Numbered from the stretch's first letter, positions 1-10,353 are shown. The stretch: 64,000 bases of DNA from Torulaspora globosa (GCF_014133895.1 NC_050728.1:868001-932000), one strand, 5' to 3'. A program made the numbers and translations. The notes: generated by a model from the letters alone, not told the origin.

Positions 1-331
1 ACACCTCGCCGCCCCTCCGGATCAGCTCAATGGCATCCCGATACACCGGTGCCTTGATCTCGCCCTGCTCGTAGCCTTGTGCCCATACGTGGCCCTGCAA
101 TTGCTTCAACACGGGATCCTTGATATCGCGGTCCACCAGCTCCAAGATGTACTCTTGCAGACACTGTTGCTTATCCTGGGGAAATTGCGTGAGCAATTCC
201 TCCACCGCTGGCTCACCGGAGCTCACCAAACTGGGCACTTTACCACTGAAGAAGGGGAAAAGTACTTCCTTCACAAACGCAATGGGACACACAGTACCTT
301 CAATGTCCAGCAGCAAAACTCTAGACGACAT
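1..331 (-). CDS. UTR4: Enolase-phosphatase E1, N-terminal part (window-truncated)
   Basis: Reading from the ATG at 331 on the minus strand gives 110 codons running off the left edge without a stop. The protein opens with a HAD-superfamily motif I, LLDIEGTVCPI, whose Asp is the expected nucleophile. The acidic IEGT variant is typical of the MtnC/E1 enolase-phosphatase family, which acts in the methionine salvage pathway in the cytosol. The following EVLFPFFSGKVP fits the same family. Divergent from the cytochrome c gene, as UTR4 (YEL038W) and CYC7 (YEL039C) are in S. cerevisiae, which supports the assignment. The C-terminal two thirds, with the other HAD motifs, lie outside the window. Confidence 0.88.
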   Translation of the reverse strand, partial: MSSRVLLLDIEGTVCPIAFVKEVLFPFFSGKVPSLVSSGEPAVEELLTQFPQDKQQCLQEYILELVDRDIKDPVLKQLQGHVWAQGYEQGEIKAPVYRDAIELIRRGGEV

Positions 332-843
332 CGCTCAACCTTCAATCGTTTCCAGAGACCCACAATTGATGTCTATGTCACAACCGTCTTGATCTTCTCG
401 ACAGACCTGTATGAAAAATTAGCGTCACAAATCGCTGTCACCTTCATATAATTCCGCGCGTCACAATTTAAATTACTGACACGACAACTAAATATTTTAT
501 TTACTGACATCTGTTAGTTAATCACCGCACACGAACCAATGATGACGCGCAATAACCCCCACGCCGCGCCCGCGAACCGTTAGGGCTTTGCGTGTTTTTC
601 GCCGCCAAATGCAGAGGGGCAAGTTAGGGCTTCGGCGGGACCGGGTCTCGGCGTTAAAGGACTTAAAGAATACCGATGAATGGTGATAAGTTGAAATAAT
701 TGAAGAATTTTTCAAAAGAAGATAGCACTGGTATATATATTAAAGCAGGATCGACTGCTAATATTATTTATCAGTACAATATAAGATTTCTTATAGTATC
801 TTTAAAAACAAAAGATTCAAGTAAAAGGATAAAAAAAGTAAAA
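332..843. promoter_or_regulatory. UTR4 / cytochrome c divergent promoter
   Basis: This 512-bp gap separates two divergent starts. Seen: ACCAATGA at 535-542 (reverse TCATTGGT), a perfect match to the Hap2/3/4/5 site TNATTGGT that drives respiratory CYC1 expression in S. cerevisiae. A TATA run, TATATATATT, lies at about 731-740. CGG triplets spaced by six bases near 633-644 resemble a Hap1 site but lack the TA in the spacer. The last 100 bp are A-rich, as is usual before a strongly expressed yeast start. Confidence 0.5.
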
Positions 844-1179
844 ATGCCAGCTCCATACCAACCAGGTTCCGCTAAGAAAGGTGCTACTCTTTTCAAGACT
901 AGATGTTTGCAATGTCACACTGTTGAAAAAGGTGGTCCACACAAGGTTGGTCCAAATCTACATGGCGTTTTCGGTCGTCACTCTGGTCAAGCTGAAGGCT
1001 ATTCTTACACCGATGCTAACATTAAGAAAAACATCATGTGGGATGAGCAGAACATGGCTGACTACTTGGAGAACCCAAAGAAATACATCCCAGGTACCAA
1101 GATGGCTTTCGGTGGTTTGAAGAAGGAGAAGGACAGAAACGACTTGGTTACTTACTTGGCTAAGGCTACCAAGGAGTAA
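844..1179 (+). CDS. CYC1: Iso-cytochrome c
   Basis: 111 residues, the usual length for yeast iso-cytochrome c. It carries electrons from complex III to cytochrome c oxidase in the mitochondrial intermembrane space. The haem attachment motif CLQCH is at residues 21-25 (Cys21, Cys24, His25). The axial methionine sits in GTKMAF at Met87, preceded by the NPKKYIPG loop that carries the methylated lysine in yeast. The open frame extends upstream to 700 only from a TTG codon, so the ATG at 844 ([13 protein letters not shown]) is the start. A single gene stands where post-WGD yeasts have the pair CYC1/CYC7, so the symbol covers both. Heavily biased, yeast-optimal codons suggest high expression. Confidence 0.97.
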   Translation: MPAPYQPGSAKKGATLFKTRCLQCHTVEKGGPHKVGPNLHGVFGRHSGQAEGYSYTDANIKKNIMWDEQNMADYLENPKKYIPGTKMAFGGLKKEKDRNDLVTYLAKATKE

Positions 1180-1369
1180 GAAGGGCCTGGATGGACAAAT
1201 AAGGAAAAAGCATATTCTGTCAATAGTAACACCATGTTTATATATACTACTATTTATTCACTTGTTTATCAGGAAAGCGAGAAATACGACAAATACGATA
1301 AAAACGGTGTCTGTTAAATGAGTGGTAGAATTACAGATTGTTAATTAGAGTCGTGCGCTAGAATGCATG

Positions 1370-2767
1370 TTACAATAGGTAGCCGAAGAGGATACCGACC
1401 AAAGGAATTCCGACGGAGATGGCGTTAGCTCCGTTGGTCCCGGTGGAGGTCTGTTGCTGCTTAGAGCCAGCACCGCTGCTGCTGCTTGATTTCATGTTCT
1501 GAACAAAAGCAGTGCTCTGCTCGGAGCTCAGCGAGGTGGTCTTCGATGCCGAGGCTGTGGTTGTTTGGGCAGCGGCCGAGCCAGTGGAAGCACTAGATTT
1601 GTCGGTGCCCTTGGATGTGGAAGTCGACTTCGACGAAGACGAACCAGCCGAAGAGCTGGATGAGCTGGATGAGCTGGAAGAGCTAGAGGAGGTGGAAGAT
1701 GAAGCTGCAGACGAAGAAGAAGAGCTTTTGCCCTTTTGTGGGTCTAACCCAGAACCTTCGTCCGAGTACAAGAAACTATCTTTGTCTGTAATGGCAACGT
1801 CTTCGCTGAGGAAACTATCGTCCTTGGTGAATTGGTAGGACTTGGTACCGTTCTTGGAGGCGTAACTAGGAGGATCATAGCACGTGATGTTCACTTGTTG
1901 CAGAGATGCATAGTAGTATCCTGGATCTTTCAGGTCGTCCGCGTTCCAGTTGATCTCACCACCAGCCCACGCAATTGTACCTGGTGGATTCGTGGCGTTG
2001 CCACCGGGCCACAGGGACAACTGGACCTTAGATGGGGTTTGTGGGAACTCGTAACGCTTGGTAGTGTCGTTGTAAGTTTGGTTCTTGTACAGTGTTCTGC
2101 CAACAACACCGTCTACTGACCAGGTGATGTAGTCCTCATGCCAATCAAGCTCATAGTCGTGGTAGTTTTCAAACGTATCACTAGTACTGATGTTCTTACT
2201 GTTGTTGTAGTTCAGGATACCTTCGAAGTAGAAGTTCGTCTGCACGGTTTGCAGGTCAGCTCCCACATACTCAAAATCGATTTCGTCTTGCACGTTCGAG
2301 AACAGAATGAAGGATGAGACAACACCTCCCAAATGAGAGCTCTTCAATCTTGCACTAACTTTACCATACCACATGAATCTGGTCGAGGACAAAACGGTAC
2401 CAGCAGAGTACTTTGGCATCGCCAACAGCATACTGTCTTCATCATCGTAATCGTATAAGTAACCGGTGTATACCCAATCAGCTTCGCTCGTGTTTCCTAG
2501 GTAAGTGTCATGGGAAGCAACTCGGGAAGAGTAGTTCTTGAAAGTCGTGGAACTATCTTGACAAATAGGCATTGGCATACATGCCGCAGAATTAAAAGAG
2601 AACATTGGATTGCAGCCACCTAGACATGTAGAACCCGTACCACATTCCCCAAACTGAGAGCAACATGGTAGTTCTTCAGGACATGACTGAGTAGCATTAC
2701 AAGTCACGGCCTCAACGGCCAACACATTTGAGATTAATGCCAATAAAAAAACAGCGGCCTTAATCAT
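1370..2767 (-). CDS. UTR2: CRH-family cell-wall glycosidase/transglycosylase, GPI-anchored
   Basis: 465 residues. The start chosen is ATG 2767 (MIKAAVFLLALISNVLA), a typical signal peptide; the frame continues upstream only to a GTG. Order: signal peptide 1-20, Cys-rich chitin-binding-like segment about 23-65, GH16 catalytic domain with DEIDFEYVG at 161-169 (both Glu catalytic), a long Ser-rich stalk from about 340 with a poly-Ser run, and a hydrophobic C-terminus (IPLVGILFGYLL) suited to GPI attachment. The family moves chitin onto beta-1,6/1,3-glucan in the cell wall, at the bud neck and septum. A second family member, CRR1, is at 55752-57179. Location between cytochrome c and the NAD kinase matches YEL040W. 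Confidence 0.95.
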   Translation of the reverse strand: MIKAAVFLLALISNVLAVEAVTCNATQSCPEELPCCSQFGECGTGSTCLGGCNPMFSFNSAACMPMPICQDSSTTFKNYSSRVASHDTYLGNTSEADWVYTGYLYDYDDEDSMLLAMPKYSAGTVLSSTRFMWYGKVSARLKSSHLGGVVSSFILFSNVQDEIDFEYVGADLQTVQTNFYFEGILNYNNSKNISTSDTFENYHDYELDWHEDYITWSVDGVVGRTLYKNQTYNDTTKRYEFPQTPSKVQLSLWPGGNATNPPGTIAWAGGEINWNADDLKDPGYYYASLQQVNITCYDPPSYASKNGTKSYQFTKDDSFLSEDVAITDKDSFLYSDEGSGLDPQKGKSSSSSSAASSSTSSSSSSSSSSSSSSAGSSSSKSTSTSKGTDKSSASTGSAAAQTTTASASKTTSLSSEQSTAFVQNMKSSSSSGAGSKQQQTSTGTNGANAISVGIPLVGILFGYLL

Positions 2768-3130
2768 CGTCCTTGAGCTCCTCGGCCACACTAACAGACA
2801 AAGGTACCATATACTCTACGCCAAGTATTCGAAACCATCGCCATTTACTCTTTATAATAAGGTTTCTGGACTCTTCCGCAGCTTGTTTGAAGTGCGTATT
2901 ACCGAAGATCCACCCAAATATGACGCGATTTGGCGTAGTTTGTAGGCAAGGCGTCGCCCAAACAGTCGAAGTCGAAAACATTTTACCCGATTAGGAAAAA
3001 GAAGGCGATCAAATTCGTGAATTTTCCCCAAAGAGTTAGTATACTTCTTAAAGAGGAAGTTCTATTACCATTTAAGGCGAGACAGCATTTCTAACAAGAG
3101 TCCGATATTGTCACCGCTATAGCTCTTAAC
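2768..3130. promoter_or_regulatory. UTR2 upstream region
   Basis: 363 bp upstream of UTR2, which also carries the 3' end of the NAD kinase gene. I see a TACTAAC on the minus strand at 3034-3040, but no GTATGT-type donor between it and the kinase gene, so I do not call an intron. No regulatory motif here that I trust. Confidence 0.35.
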
Positions 3131-4732
3131 TCACATGGTGAAGTTCGCCTGGGGCAACCGGCTCTGATCCTTGGGCTTTGTCTTCGGACTAATAGACTTT
3201 GCCTCTAGGTCGTCTTTAATATCATCCGTTTCGCTGTCTTCTACAGCGTTGAGGGTGTCGTCGAAGTGGGGCCGGCTCTTACTCCTATCGACTACTACTT
3301 CTTCTATGTCTTCTTCTTCGAATTCTGCATTGCCAGCGTCGCTGGCATATTTTTCTTGGTTCTTGCGGGACAGCATATGGGTGAAAGATCTTTGTTGCTC
3401 TCTGACGTTCCAGTTTAGAGTCCTACTGATACTGTCGATGAATTCAGTGGGATGTGATTCAACAGTGGGGAACGAGTATGGACTTGCCTGTATCGTGATA
3501 AAGTCACCTTTCCTCAGTTCGAGTCGTCCTTTGCCATCAAATGCCGCCCAGGCGGTTGCTCTTGATTTTAGGGAAACTCTGACTTTCAAAGTCATACTAT
3601 CTGGAAGCAGTATAGGTCTGAAGCTCAACGTGTGAGGGCAAATTGGTGTCACCATTATGGCATTAACGCTTGGATACACGAGTGGTCCTCCGGCGCTCAG
3701 GGAATAAGCGGTGGACCCTGTGGGGGTTGCTATGATCACCCCGTCAGCTTGTGCCACGGTGAGTAGAGAATTATCACCGTAGAGCTCCAGCATGCATATG
3801 AAGGGACTTGGGCCTCTGTCTATTGTCAACTCATTGAGAACCTGGTGCTGTGCCACTAGCTCAGTAACACAAATTTTCTTACCAGTGGTGGGGTCAGTTA
3901 CTGGAGGGCGCCGGCGGTATGCCCTGCAATCCAGCCGCATTCTCAAGTTAGTCTTGATTCTACTGTTCAGCACCGCAGGCAAATCCTCCTTGAAATACTC
4001 AAACTGATAGTTCGTCAGGAAACCAAGGGAACCCAAGGAGAAGGAAAGCACTGGTGGAACATGCTTTTGGAAGATAGAGGAAACAAATAAAACTGTGCCA
4101 TCGCCGCCCAAAGTCAGGACCAGATCGAATAAATTGTCATGCTCCTGTATGTATTTCGGGCTCCAGTACTTTATCCTCTTCTGATCGCATTTGCTGTCTC
4201 TGCAGATGTCTTCAGCACCAAATTTCCCGGAATTCTTCAGATCTTCTCCAACATAGACCGTTATTTTGGGAAAGTGAATCATCAGCCACTCTACTAGCTC
4301 TCTGGTAAGATAAAGCAGCGAGAGATCATGTTTTTTAGTTACAATCATAAGGTCCTCCACTTTCAGCTCAACTTTGGTATTGGAAAGGTCCTTGGATAGC
4401 ATTCTAACTCCATACGCTGTTGAAGACAACTGGAAATGCGATTTCGTAGCCGTCACTTTTGGTGGATGGCTATCGCCGGACAATCGTCTGATCATCGCTT
4501 TCGCTGCATTCAAATCCTTTATTTGTTCTCTTCCGTCTTCTCTATCATCCTCAATCACAGTCAATTCCTTGCAGCCTAATGCAGGATCTGACCGATGAGC
4601 TGTAGATTTCCGCCTTTCAGGTTTCAAGGAAGAATGCATCTCCTTTGAATCTTTGTTGTTGGCATTGGCTACTTTCCTACAAGTCTCCTGTATGCGATCG
4701 ATGCATTCCTCAGTTGAATTTGGGAGAGACAT
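3131..4732 (-). CDS. UTR1: ATP-NAD(H) kinase
   Basis: 533 residues, close to S. cerevisiae Utr1 (530) and longer than Yef1 (495). It phosphorylates NAD and NADH to make NADP(H) in the cytosol. The kinase signature GGDGT is at residues 209-213 (LGGDGTVLFVSSIFQ), followed by FSLGSLGFLT and the second conserved block DGVIIATPTGSTAYSLSAGG. The N-terminal 100 residues are polar and low-complexity, and the C-terminus is acidic (EEEDIEEVVVD), as in the yeast enzymes. ATG 4732 is the only sensible start. Single-copy ancestor-type gene of the duplicated pair UTR1 (YJR049C)/YEF1 (YEL041W); its neighbours GDA1 (chromosome V) and ISY1 (chromosome X) come from both tracks. Confidence 0.95.
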   Translation of the reverse strand: MSLPNSTEECIDRIQETCRKVANANNKDSKEMHSSLKPERRKSTAHRSDPALGCKELTVIEDDREDGREQIKDLNAAKAMIRRLSGDSHPPKVTATKSHFQLSSTAYGVRMLSKDLSNTKVELKVEDLMIVTKKHDLSLLYLTRELVEWLMIHFPKITVYVGEDLKNSGKFGAEDICRDSKCDQKRIKYWSPKYIQEHDNLFDLVLTLGGDGTVLFVSSIFQKHVPPVLSFSLGSLGFLTNYQFEYFKEDLPAVLNSRIKTNLRMRLDCRAYRRRPPVTDPTTGKKICVTELVAQHQVLNELTIDRGPSPFICMLELYGDNSLLTVAQADGVIIATPTGSTAYSLSAGGPLVYPSVNAIMVTPICPHTLSFRPILLPDSMTLKVRVSLKSRATAWAAFDGKGRLELRKGDFITIQASPYSFPTVESHPTEFIDSISRTLNWNVREQQRSFTHMLSRKNQEKYASDAGNAEFEEEDIEEVVVDRSKSRPHFDDTLNAVEDSETDDIKDDLEAKSISPKTKPKDQSRLPQANFTM

Positions 4733-4984
4733 TACCGATTACAGAACTAAACTTAGTAGGCCAACTTGGTTAGTTGCTCTTTGTAACCTATGTCGCTTTT
4801 TGCAGGTCCTTCTTTATCCCTTACATACTTTTCAACTGTAAGCATGCTTGAGAAACACAATAAAGACCGAGCAAGCTTGGGAAGTATAAGCTGCTTGATG
4901 TCGCTAATGCTGGATTTTAAGACTGTATAACATCTTTAAGTATACTGTACATAACATTAGTGGAAGGATCTTGCAATTGTCTCG

Positions 4985-6577
4985 CTATTCGACTTGATCG
5001 ACTCTGCAGTTCCAGTTCTCACGTTCAATCAACGGTAAAGAGGCACCTAAGCACCAGCCGAGCTCTCTATCAGCGATAGTTTTCGCGGTTTTCAACTCTC
5101 TATACAGCGGGATATCGTAACCAGTATGCAAAAGCGAGACCTGGTATGACAAATCAATGCACCATTTTGGATCTTTTTTCAACTCAGCTATCGAACCTTC
5201 AATGCCGCTGAAAACACTTTTCCAGACGTCTTCGCCGTTGCAGACCATCCTAGCCAAGTCGACTAATTCATCAAGTTTAAAGGATAGCGGAAGACCGAGT
5301 GGCTGTGTCCTATCGTAAAAGTAAGAGAAGGCGTAGATGTCGTTTCTTTCCTTGAAGGTTGTCACCAATGAAGGCTGATGGACACCATTGAAGGAGCAGG
5401 GCGGCTGAGAACATTTTGCATGCTTGTTGAGAATCTTGTCTGCCAAGTACCTGCATTGAGGGCCCGCTGGTTGCACTGGGCCCTTGAAATCAACAGTATA
5501 TTTCGTGCCATCCTCCAAGGTTACCACTTGCTTTGGAGCAACAATTTCAGGAGGAAGGCATGGGGATGTCAGCTTGTGGGTGGTTTTGGTATCACCCTTT
5601 GTGATAGATCCGTCGGCTATGGCCGTTTCGACCAATAATGCGTTTATCTTGTTTCTGCCCTCGTTGAGACCGTAACCGAGGTGTGAAAATTGGTACAGGG
5701 TGTATTTCTGCCCACCAAAAGTTAGCTCATACTTATGTTCGCCGTCGACCATCTTTTCGTTAGGAGCAAAGGAGGGTTCAAAGACGATCTGTGTGGAGCC
5801 ACCACCGAGATCGAAGACAGCAGTAGTAGGAATCTTGGATCCGGCGCCAATGTTTCCGAGTAAGTAATTCGTGGTAATCCATGCGTAAACACCTTCCTCG
5901 TCACCACCCATAATGGAGACACCGTCCTTTTTCACAACGGGGAATGGGTAGTCTTCTTCCAGATGGCTTCTCACCGCGGCGAGGATTTTTTCAGATTTGG
6001 CATTACCTAGCAATCTCAGACCTGCGGTGGCTTTCACAGCAACGGGCGAGCATTTCCTCTTGTCCTTTGGAACAACCTCCAGGGCACGCTCCAACAATGG
6101 ATCCAAAGACTTGGCAGCCCCTACAGCATCTGTGTCATAAGATGAAAGGCCAGGCTCTAACATCTTGAAGGTCTCTTCGATCAAAGTAGGAGGTTGTGTA
6201 CAGACATCGAACTCGTAAACATGGATACGTGACCCTGAAGAGCCTGCGTCTATCATCAAAACATACTGGTGATCCTTGTCACACTTCTTCCCGGTCGAAT
6301 AATCTTTCGAGGACGCTGGCTTGCCTGCAGAAGACTGATCCTTCACAGCCTCCGCAACGCCAGGGTTTCCTTTGTCGGTCTTTTCGTCATCAATGTATCC
6401 TGGCTTGTCATCAATTGGCAGAGTGGTAAAATCCTGTGGGACTTCAGGCCTATTAGCAGTTGGAGAAACAACTTTGGCGATATCAGCAGCAGATTTGAGA
6501 GGCGTTGAAGATCTGATCAGCACAAGCAGCATGATAGCCGCAAAAGCAAATATCGCAAAACGGTAGTTTCTCACCAT
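4985..6577 (-). CDS. GDA1: Golgi guanosine diphosphatase
   Basis: 530 residues, type II membrane protein. A short cytosolic tail, MVRNYR, is followed by a transmembrane anchor at about 7-22. The lumenal apyrase domain has ACR1 IDAGSSGSR near 109-117, [10 protein letters not shown], the [10 protein letters not shown] block and [13 protein letters not shown] (ACR4). It hydrolyses GDP to GMP in the Golgi lumen, which lets GDP-mannose enter in exchange for GMP. The frame runs upstream to 6688 without an ATG matching the family; [12 protein letters not shown] aligns with the known Gda1 N-terminus, so 6577 is taken. It is divergent from ISY1, with about 200 bp between them. Confidence 0.95.
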   Translation of the reverse strand: MVRNYRFAIFAFAAIMLLVLIRSSTPLKSAADIAKVVSPTANRPEVPQDFTTLPIDDKPGYIDDEKTDKGNPGVAEAVKDQSSAGKPASSKDYSTGKKCDKDHQYVLMIDAGSSGSRIHVYEFDVCTQPPTLIEETFKMLEPGLSSYDTDAVGAAKSLDPLLERALEVVPKDKRKCSPVAVKATAGLRLLGNAKSEKILAAVRSHLEEDYPFPVVKKDGVSIMGGDEEGVYAWITTNYLLGNIGAGSKIPTTAVFDLGGGSTQIVFEPSFAPNEKMVDGEHKYELTFGGQKYTLYQFSHLGYGLNEGRNKINALLVETAIADGSITKGDTKTTHKLTSPCLPPEIVAPKQVVTLEDGTKYTVDFKGPVQPAGPQCRYLADKILNKHAKCSQPPCSFNGVHQPSLVTTFKERNDIYAFSYFYDRTQPLGLPLSFKLDELVDLARMVCNGEDVWKSVFSGIEGSIAELKKDPKWCIDLSYQVSLLHTGYDIPLYRELKTAKTIADRELGWCLGASLPLIERENWNCRVDQVE

Positions 6578-6779
6578 TTTGCTCGTAGATAGTTCGTAGC
6601 CACCGGGAGAGCTGTGGCGAAGAATAGGTGGTTTGATGCCTTGTTTATGGACAGTATTTGTAGTATAAGATGAGACGTGATAAAACACGTCAAGTTTAAA
6701 TAAAACTAAGCATCATCGATAACGATCCATCAGTAGAAGGAGAAACACTTCCTGACGGCCAAAATAGCGGGTTTGAGTA

Positions 6780-7493
6780 ATGAGTAGGAACGTCGATAAG
6801 GCCAATTCAGTGCTGGTACGATATCAGGAGCTTCAAGCGGAAGAAACGGGCGGATATAAGGACTATTCCAGGTACAAGAGGCCAACAAAGCTGTCTTCCG
6901 TGAAGTCGCTTGGAGAAGCACAGCAATGGCATAGGCAGATAGGGCGGGAGATCAAGGACAAGACAACGAGGTTGTATGATCCATCGCTTAACGAAATTCA
7001 GCTGCAGACTCTTAATGACGAGGTGAATGAATTGCTTGATGAACAAAGCAAATGGGAATGGTATATGGCTAAAGTGCTAGGTGGAAAACGCGTGAATGGG
7101 AAGAGGCGGGATGCGTTGGTTGGAGGAAAGCTTATTTTGGGTAAGAGATACTTTGGACGGGCAGTTGAACTCCCTGAGGTGCAGGATTATCTGAAGAAAC
7201 GAGAGGAAGAAGAGAAATATGGCAAAGATGGCAAGGGAATAGTCGATTTCAAGCGTATTCCAAGGGACAAGAAGTCGTTCTACTATGGACAGAGTCCTGT
7301 GTACGAAAGGCTGAGAGACTTTGAGCGGGAATGGACGGCCATTCTGCGAAGAAAAGTGGAAAAAGGTAAACTGCACACATCAGAGACTCTTGACGTGGAG
7401 GAGATTAGAAAACAAGTACCGACAATACGTGAGATGGAAACCTGGTTAGTTGAAAAAAGGAAGAAAAAACTCTTGGAGCAGCTAGATAGATGA
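6780..7493 (+). CDS. ISY1: Pre-mRNA splicing factor Isy1
   Basis: 237 residues (S. cerevisiae 235). The N-terminus MSRNVDKANSVLVRYQELQ and the charged central block around DEVNELLDEQSKWEWYM are characteristic of Isy1, a component of the NineTeen complex that acts at the spliceosome active site and aids fidelity. The C-terminus is a basic helix ending KKKLLEQLDR. It ends 11 bp before the stop of the convergent YEL043W gene, so the two transcripts must overlap at their 3' ends. In S. cerevisiae ISY1 is YJR050W on chromosome X beside UTR1; here it sits with the chromosome V genes GDA1 and YEL043W. Confidence 0.95.
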   Translation: MSRNVDKANSVLVRYQELQAEETGGYKDYSRYKRPTKLSSVKSLGEAQQWHRQIGREIKDKTTRLYDPSLNEIQLQTLNDEVNELLDEQSKWEWYMAKVLGGKRVNGKRRDALVGGKLILGKRYFGRAVELPEVQDYLKKREEEEKYGKDGKGIVDFKRIPRDKKSFYYGQSPVYERLRDFEREWTAILRRKVEKGKLHTSETLDVEEIRKQVPTIREMETWLVEKRKKKLLEQLDR

Positions 7494-7504
7494 ATACATT
7501 CAAG

Positions 7505-10255
7505 TTATTTTTTCTCTTCATGACTGGGCAGTTTGAAAATATTGTTCATACCGCTTCTTGAGAGTAATCTTGACATCCTCCTCCCTCCGGAACTGGCAGG
7601 CGACACTGGGGCCTTCTGATTGTGAGATGCGGAATGTGGTAATGGTGGGGGAGATTGGGGCACGTTGTCGGCTTCTGATTGCGCAGACGCTTGCGGAGAC
7701 CAGTTCTTCCAATTCAATTTACTCCAGGTCGAATTGCTACTAACATTACTGGCGGTGCTGCCGTTTCTCGCGTGACGCGGGGTTGTGTCTTCTTTAGATG
7801 TCACTGGATGTGACTGCTGTGGGTGCCACATGAAATTAAATCTTGGTGCGTGCAGATGGTCTTGGGCATGAAGATTGTGCTTTTGTGACTCCGGAAGCTG
7901 ATCTTCTTCGTTTATCATTAATGGCTGTTGCGATTCGTGGGAGGATGCTGCGTTCTGCATCGTCACGCTCTGAGGTTCATGCAAGGAGTTAGAAATTACG
8001 TTATCCATTGCATGAAAGGAATTTGAGTGCTCCATCGGGAGCATTGTATCGCCAAAATTAGCCATCGAGGGATCAGAGAGGGTGGCAGCAAGCAAACTTT
8101 GATTTGGTGCCAAATTTGGAGGCGTCGATGTTGAACGAGCCACTGACTTTGAACCAAACGGTGACATCGATGAGTAACCATCGTTATTACCGAAATGTGG
8201 AGTCGCAAAATTCACTGGTTGCGCTGATCCCAAGTTGTTCTTGATTGTCGACCTCTGGTTAGTCCAGTAATTATCTAACTGATCAGTAGTGAAACCCTTG
8301 GAGTAATTGCTGATGCTCTCGGGATAATCCGTTTCCTCGTAGATCATATCTTGCAGACCTGAGATCAGATGACTAGCGTTATCGTACTCAAAAGCTTGCT
8401 CGATCTCAGTCTGCTGCTGCTGCTGCTGTTCCCTACCCCAAGGAAAGGGCTGGGGAATGTATCCAGGCGCTACTAATGTTGTTGGGTCCGGCTGACCTCT
8501 TGAAAAGGGTTTATTGTACAGCTTTTCGCCTTTTAAATGTGTCGATAATAGCGATTCAGGAGCCTGAGCTGGTTTGTTGGAGGCATAAGTAGATGGATTA
8601 TGCAAGATTAAGTGCAAGTTTGAGCTATCTTCGTTACCGGAGGAGTGATTCGTTGACATGAGGACTCCCTGCTGGACCCCCTGTTGATTGATGGTGTTCT
8701 CAAGTAGACTTCTATTGCTAACAGGCGGAGAGTTTATCACAGAACCCTGTTCATTGAGGTTCATAGATGAATTTGCGGTTGGTGCATGATTATTGCTAAT
8801 ACTGGCATTCAAGTTCAGGTTTGAATTGGAATTTGACTCTGAAGTCGAGTTCGATATGGAGTTTGGTTCCGATTGCTTAACGGCATATGGTTGAATGATC
8901 AAATTTGTCCTTAGTTGTTGGTTGGTAATGCTTATCTCATTTAGCATTGTCTGCAAAGCATCAATTCTCTTGGTCATTTTGTTCCTTTTGCTCCGCCACT
9001 TCGAGTCAAGCTCCTGGTCTATCCTTAACTGTTCTCTCAGAAATTTAGCCAGTGGACTATTGGGATTCAGTTTCGAAATGAGCTCTTCCCCATTTACGCT
9101 CAACAAACCGCTTTTTTCCATTGTCGCATCACAAATTTTCTTAAGCAATATTGCAGGTGACATAGAAGCGTCCTGCTGGTCCACCGAGGACGACGACGAC
9201 GACGACGAGTTCTTCTTTAATGAGTTCAATTCTTTATTTTTCTCTTCCTGTGAAGAAATTTCCTTTTGGCATGCTTTCACCATGTCGCTTAACGAGTCAA
9301 TCTCCTTGTTGACACTCTGTAGCTTTTTCTCGAAATTCTTCCTCAGTTTAGACCTGTTAAATTGTTGCTCATCCTGCTGAGACCAATTCTGGATATCACT
9401 CTTCATCTTTTGGATTTTCGAGCTGGTTTGGTCAATGTTTTTGTTGATCTTTTCGAGCTTCAAATCGGACAGAAGCTTGGAGTTTTCCAGCGACTTTATG
9501 TTCGACCTCAGGGATTTTCTCAGATTGATCTCGTGAGACCAGTAGTTTTTCAAATTCTCCAGTTCCAGTTCCAACTGCAGCTTAGACTCTTGGAAATCCT
9601 GGAGCAACGACGACTGCTGCGACAAAACATCGTGCAGGTCCTCCTGCGCGCAAACAAGGATTTTTTTCAAGTCATCGATGGAGAACGATTCCAGATCCTT
9701 GAGTGACGTCAAGTTTGCGTATGACGGAGACGCGAACCCGCCGTTGGATGCTGTCACTGCCTCTGGGAGCGTCGCTGTCACACTCAGAGTGTTCCTCCGC
9801 CACTGGCCGCTCACCTTGCCACTACCACCGCCGCTCGCGGCCGCCTTCGTCATGCAATACAACGACGGCAGCTTATTGATAAACCCCATGCTATTGACTG
9901 TGACAAAGTCCAACTGGTACTCCTGGCCGCTCTCCAGCCCCGTTATCGAGCAACAGGTGTACAGCGAGCTCGGCGCATTTGGGAAGATAGCCACCTGCAA
10001 GTTGTTCACATACAGCAAAAAATGCGAAATCGCGTCCGCATGACGTTTCCCACTCGTCTTCGACACCGGCTCGTTCTCCCAATGCACCGTGATCGAGTCC
10101 TCAGAGACCCTGTCGATCGATACCTTGGTCGCCGGCGGCGTGCCTATCTTCAACGTCGACACAATCTTCACCACCGGGATCGTTAAAAACTTATACAGAC
10201 GATAACACAGCCATGCAAACGCCACCAGCGTACAAACCGCCCTGCACACGATCAT
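7505..10255 (-). CDS. YEL043W: Fibronectin type III, coiled-coil membrane protein (YEL043W ortholog)
   Basis: 916 residues. The frame extends to 10339 only from TTG; the first ATG, 10255, opens MIVCRAVCTLVAFAWLCYRLY, a clear membrane anchor at about 4-24. Next come a fibronectin type III-like fold at about 39-136 (TKVSIDRVSEDSITVHWE ... TGLESGQEYQLDFVTVNS), coiled coil at about 195-440, a poly-Ser run, and a long Asn/Ser/Gln-rich tail with a run of six Gln. The architecture and neighbours (GDA1, IES6) match YEL043W, an ER/Golgi-associated protein whose biochemical role I do not know. The C-terminal 450 residues look disordered. A Reb1-type site lies just upstream (10354-10360). Confidence 0.88.
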   Translation of the reverse strand: MIVCRAVCTLVAFAWLCYRLYKFLTIPVVKIVSTLKIGTPPATKVSIDRVSEDSITVHWENEPVSKTSGKRHADAISHFLLYVNNLQVAIFPNAPSSLYTCCSITGLESGQEYQLDFVTVNSMGFINKLPSLYCMTKAAASGGGSGKVSGQWRRNTLSVTATLPEAVTASNGGFASPSYANLTSLKDLESFSIDDLKKILVCAQEDLHDVLSQQSSLLQDFQESKLQLELELENLKNYWSHEINLRKSLRSNIKSLENSKLLSDLKLEKINKNIDQTSSKIQKMKSDIQNWSQQDEQQFNRSKLRKNFEKKLQSVNKEIDSLSDMVKACQKEISSQEEKNKELNSLKKNSSSSSSSSVDQQDASMSPAILLKKICDATMEKSGLLSVNGEELISKLNPNSPLAKFLREQLRIDQELDSKWRSKRNKMTKRIDALQTMLNEISITNQQLRTNLIIQPYAVKQSEPNSISNSTSESNSNSNLNLNASISNNHAPTANSSMNLNEQGSVINSPPVSNRSLLENTINQQGVQQGVLMSTNHSSGNEDSSNLHLILHNPSTYASNKPAQAPESLLSTHLKGEKLYNKPFSRGQPDPTTLVAPGYIPQPFPWGREQQQQQQTEIEQAFEYDNASHLISGLQDMIYEETDYPESISNYSKGFTTDQLDNYWTNQRSTIKNNLGSAQPVNFATPHFGNNDGYSSMSPFGSKSVARSTSTPPNLAPNQSLLAATLSDPSMANFGDTMLPMEHSNSFHAMDNVISNSLHEPQSVTMQNAASSHESQQPLMINEEDQLPESQKHNLHAQDHLHAPRFNFMWHPQQSHPVTSKEDTTPRHARNGSTASNVSSNSTWSKLNWKNWSPQASAQSEADNVPQSPPPLPHSASHNQKAPVSPASSGGRRMSRLLSRSGMNNIFKLPSHEEKK

Positions 10256-10353
10256 CCTAACCCGTCTCCCTGCAGCAACAACAACACCACTTCTCACACT
10301 CCCACCTAACCACCTACTTTTAAGCGCGCTCAAGCCCAACTCACTGGACCCGG

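Noticed and set aside
633..644. CGG-n6-CGG as a Hap1 site before cytochrome c
   Set aside because: Spacing fits, but the TA expected in the spacer is missing; noted only as resemblance.
700..843. N-terminal extension of cytochrome c
   Set aside because: It starts from TTG and reads non-conserved sequence; the family start is ATG 844.
1512..1838. Acidic plus-strand frame antisense to UTR2
   Set aside because: It is the mirror of the UTR2 Ser-rich stalk; low complexity and no family.
3034..3040. TACTAAC on the minus strand upstream of UTR2
   Set aside because: No donor-like GTATGT is found between it and the neighbouring gene.
6578..6688. 37-codon extension of GDA1
   Set aside because: It places extra polar residues before the Golgi anchor and does not match the family start.
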